Shown one piece after another: positions 62,337 through 64,000 of a stretch of 64,000 nucleotides of DNA. The notes under the pieces were generated by a model. That model did no database searches and was not told where the DNA came from. It worked only from the letters and a program-made list of their open reading frames with translations. Origin of the DNA: Eremophila alpestris peregrina (lineage: Eukaryota > Chordata > Aves > Passeriformes > Alaudidae); the NCBI GenBank assembly GCA_009792885.1, contig WMCF01000006.1:5845769-5909768 (forward strand), in the 5' to 3' direction. Every line of letters starts with the position of its first letter. The stretch's first letter is position 1. The translations under genes were made by a program, and so were the position numbers.

Positions 62337-64000
62337 CTCTTGCACCTACAAAGTTATTACTGGCAAATGTTGACTGCTGTATGATTGCTGCCCCTTTTCA
62401 TATTGCATCAGCCACACTGACTTAATGGACCATGTTTCAGCAGAGTGGGTGGGTGGCAAACCACACAGAGCTATTTAACATTCAGGGAGCCTTTTATTTC
62501 CTTCTTGTGTAAAACTGTTGCTTAAGCCTCTGCAGTAATCAAGAAGAAAGTGCCACTGGAACCTGTTCAGCCTACCTCTCTGGTACATGGAAAAAAGCTT
62601 CAGGAAGGCCAGTGTAACAAAAAGGTTACTTCACAGTTCTCCACATAGCTGCTAATGCATCAGAGCTGGGCAAAGAAATCAAAAAAAATTTAAAACGAAA
62701 TAAAAATAAAAAGGACTGCTGAGAAGGAAACCATCCCCACAGAAGAAATACAAGGTATAATGCTGTTCTGTTGACATTCTTTGCTCTCATCCACGATACT
62801 TATCAGGGACATACTGAATTGAGTTTGTAACTAGAGGAAATGGCAGAAAGTACCACTTAATTCACCAGAACTGTATTGATTTACACCAGCTGGGTAATGG
62901 AGGAGGAAGTGAGCTCAATTTTGTTAACAACTCTAGTGAAAGGCAGCTTGGCTTTCATTTCTTTCAAGACAGCTTGGCCGAAAAGACCGTAATGCGTAAA
63001 TAGGAAACTCAGGAGGAGAAATAGAAAGCTCACTCTGGGGAAGTGTTATATCCTCTGCTGTGAAGCACAGCTGCATTTAGCACTGTCTCCCGCTGCTCAC
63101 AGCACTGAGGTGTTGCTGTATCTGAGAAAGCAAAAACACCAGCCTGGGGACCGGCAGCAGTTCACCACAGGTACAACTGGATCTATCTGTGACCTTAGCA
63201 AACACTTAAACATCAGCTCATGCCATGTTTTTCATCACCACAGCTCATCTGGTATTGAAAAAGCCTTGGGTGGTTTATATCTAGGAGAGATGTATCTGTA
63301 TCTCACTGCAGGCACAGTGTTGATGCTGCCAAGAGTTGCAGACACAACTCAGAATATCAGATCCTTAAAATAAGGTGGGGCTCTATCTCCCATTGCCAGC
63401 AACAAACACTGATGTCCAAGTACCTTTGAAAACTGATTTGTGAGCATTTGGGAAATTTTTGGCCTTTTCTGCTTCCACATGGGTTCATCTGAAAGAAATT
63501 CTCCCTCATTTAACAAAAGAAGATGCCTGAACCTCAGCACTGAATTCCTATCCTTATCACAGCAACAAATACTTTATTAAGAAGCAGACAATTCTCTAAC
63601 CTACTGCATTTTTAGTTTCAAAAAAATCCAAAAGATCTGCACAATATGAATGATAATAATATGAAAAGAATTTTTAAAAATCAGCTGAAGATTTATTCAT
63701 GTCATGGCTTTTGCCTGGAACAGAAATGCAGACATTCAGCCATGATAACATGGTATCTCAGATCTTACTATCTCAATATGCTGTTTTGCATGTGTACTTT
63801 CACTTTCATCTTCAAAGCCTGAAAGAAAAAAAGTGTTTTAAAAAATAACATGGGTAAGTCCCAGACTTCTAATTATAATGGGTGTTAAAACTAGCAGAGA
63901 AATTGAAGGAGCCTCATTTAGCTGCCTTTGAATTTTTTGAAAATTCCAGAAGATAGTTTATCAACATCAAGCAAATTATGGACCCTGTCACAACTTCTGC

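Larger units (their letters stand above)
51174..64000 (+). other. Intergenic region downstream of GRM5
   Basis: A 12.8-kb stretch with no recognisable exon on either strand. In human the next gene in this direction is CTSC; I found no cathepsin C coding sequence here, so that gene, if syntenic, lies further on. Contents are two antisense CR1 fragments, an AAAC repeat, poly-A, poly-C and C/T tracts, and scattered chance ORFs. A splice-acceptor-like site with a short open frame at 53038-53207 is noted under findings. Confidence 0.75.

Noticed and set aside
51174..64000. A downstream gene such as CTSC, expected from human gene order
   Set aside because: I found no cathepsin C signal peptide, exclusion-domain or catalytic-domain sequence on either strand.
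1..64000. CRISPR arrays, operons, prokaryotic mobile elements, tRNA or rRNA genes
   Set aside because: No regularly spaced repeats, no compact ORF clusters and no recognisable RNA-gene sequences. The window is vertebrate intronic DNA.

Overview
The window is vertebrate nuclear DNA, almost certainly from a bird. It is AT-rich and intron-dominated, with spliced exons that have GT-AG borders. The repeats are typically avian: five fragments of CR1 LINE 3' ends and two fragments of one avian endogenous-retrovirus LTR family. There is no bacterial gene organisation, and most six-frame ORFs are chance open stretches.

The only protein-coding gene I can support is the 3' part of GRM5, encoding metabotropic glutamate receptor 5 (mGluR5), on the + strand. 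Exons, in order: 3882-4128 (end of the ligand-binding domain), 9723-9891 (ligand-binding domain into the cysteine-rich domain), 13286-13412 (cysteine-rich domain), 23767-24706 (all seven transmembrane helices and the proximal tail), 37316-37414 (the mGluR5b cassette) and 46610-47432 (distal tail with the Homer-binding motif, PDZ ligand and stop). All junction phases agree. Skipping the cassette gives 767 residues of mGluR5a from this window; including it gives 800 residues of mGluR5b. The N-terminal exons lie upstream of the window. A 3' UTR follows the stop codon, with candidate poly(A) signals at 49.27, 50.10, 51.07 and 51.15 kb. From about 51.2 kb to the end I see no gene, only two CR1 fragments and simple repeats.

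The most interesting signal is in the 22-kb region between the 7TM exon and the last exon, where GRM5 is alternatively spliced. Besides the mGluR5b cassette (33 codons here against 32 in mammals), a good splice acceptor at 38925-38926 opens an in-phase reading frame of 61 residues, counting the junction Ser, that ends in tandem stops. It could be an alternative terminal exon giving an mGluR5 tail without Homer or PDZ motifs. Because a strong donor lies downstream at 39284, it could instead be a regulated poison exon. A second, weaker in-phase candidate starts at 25981. Neither matches a tail variant I recognise, and both need transcript data.
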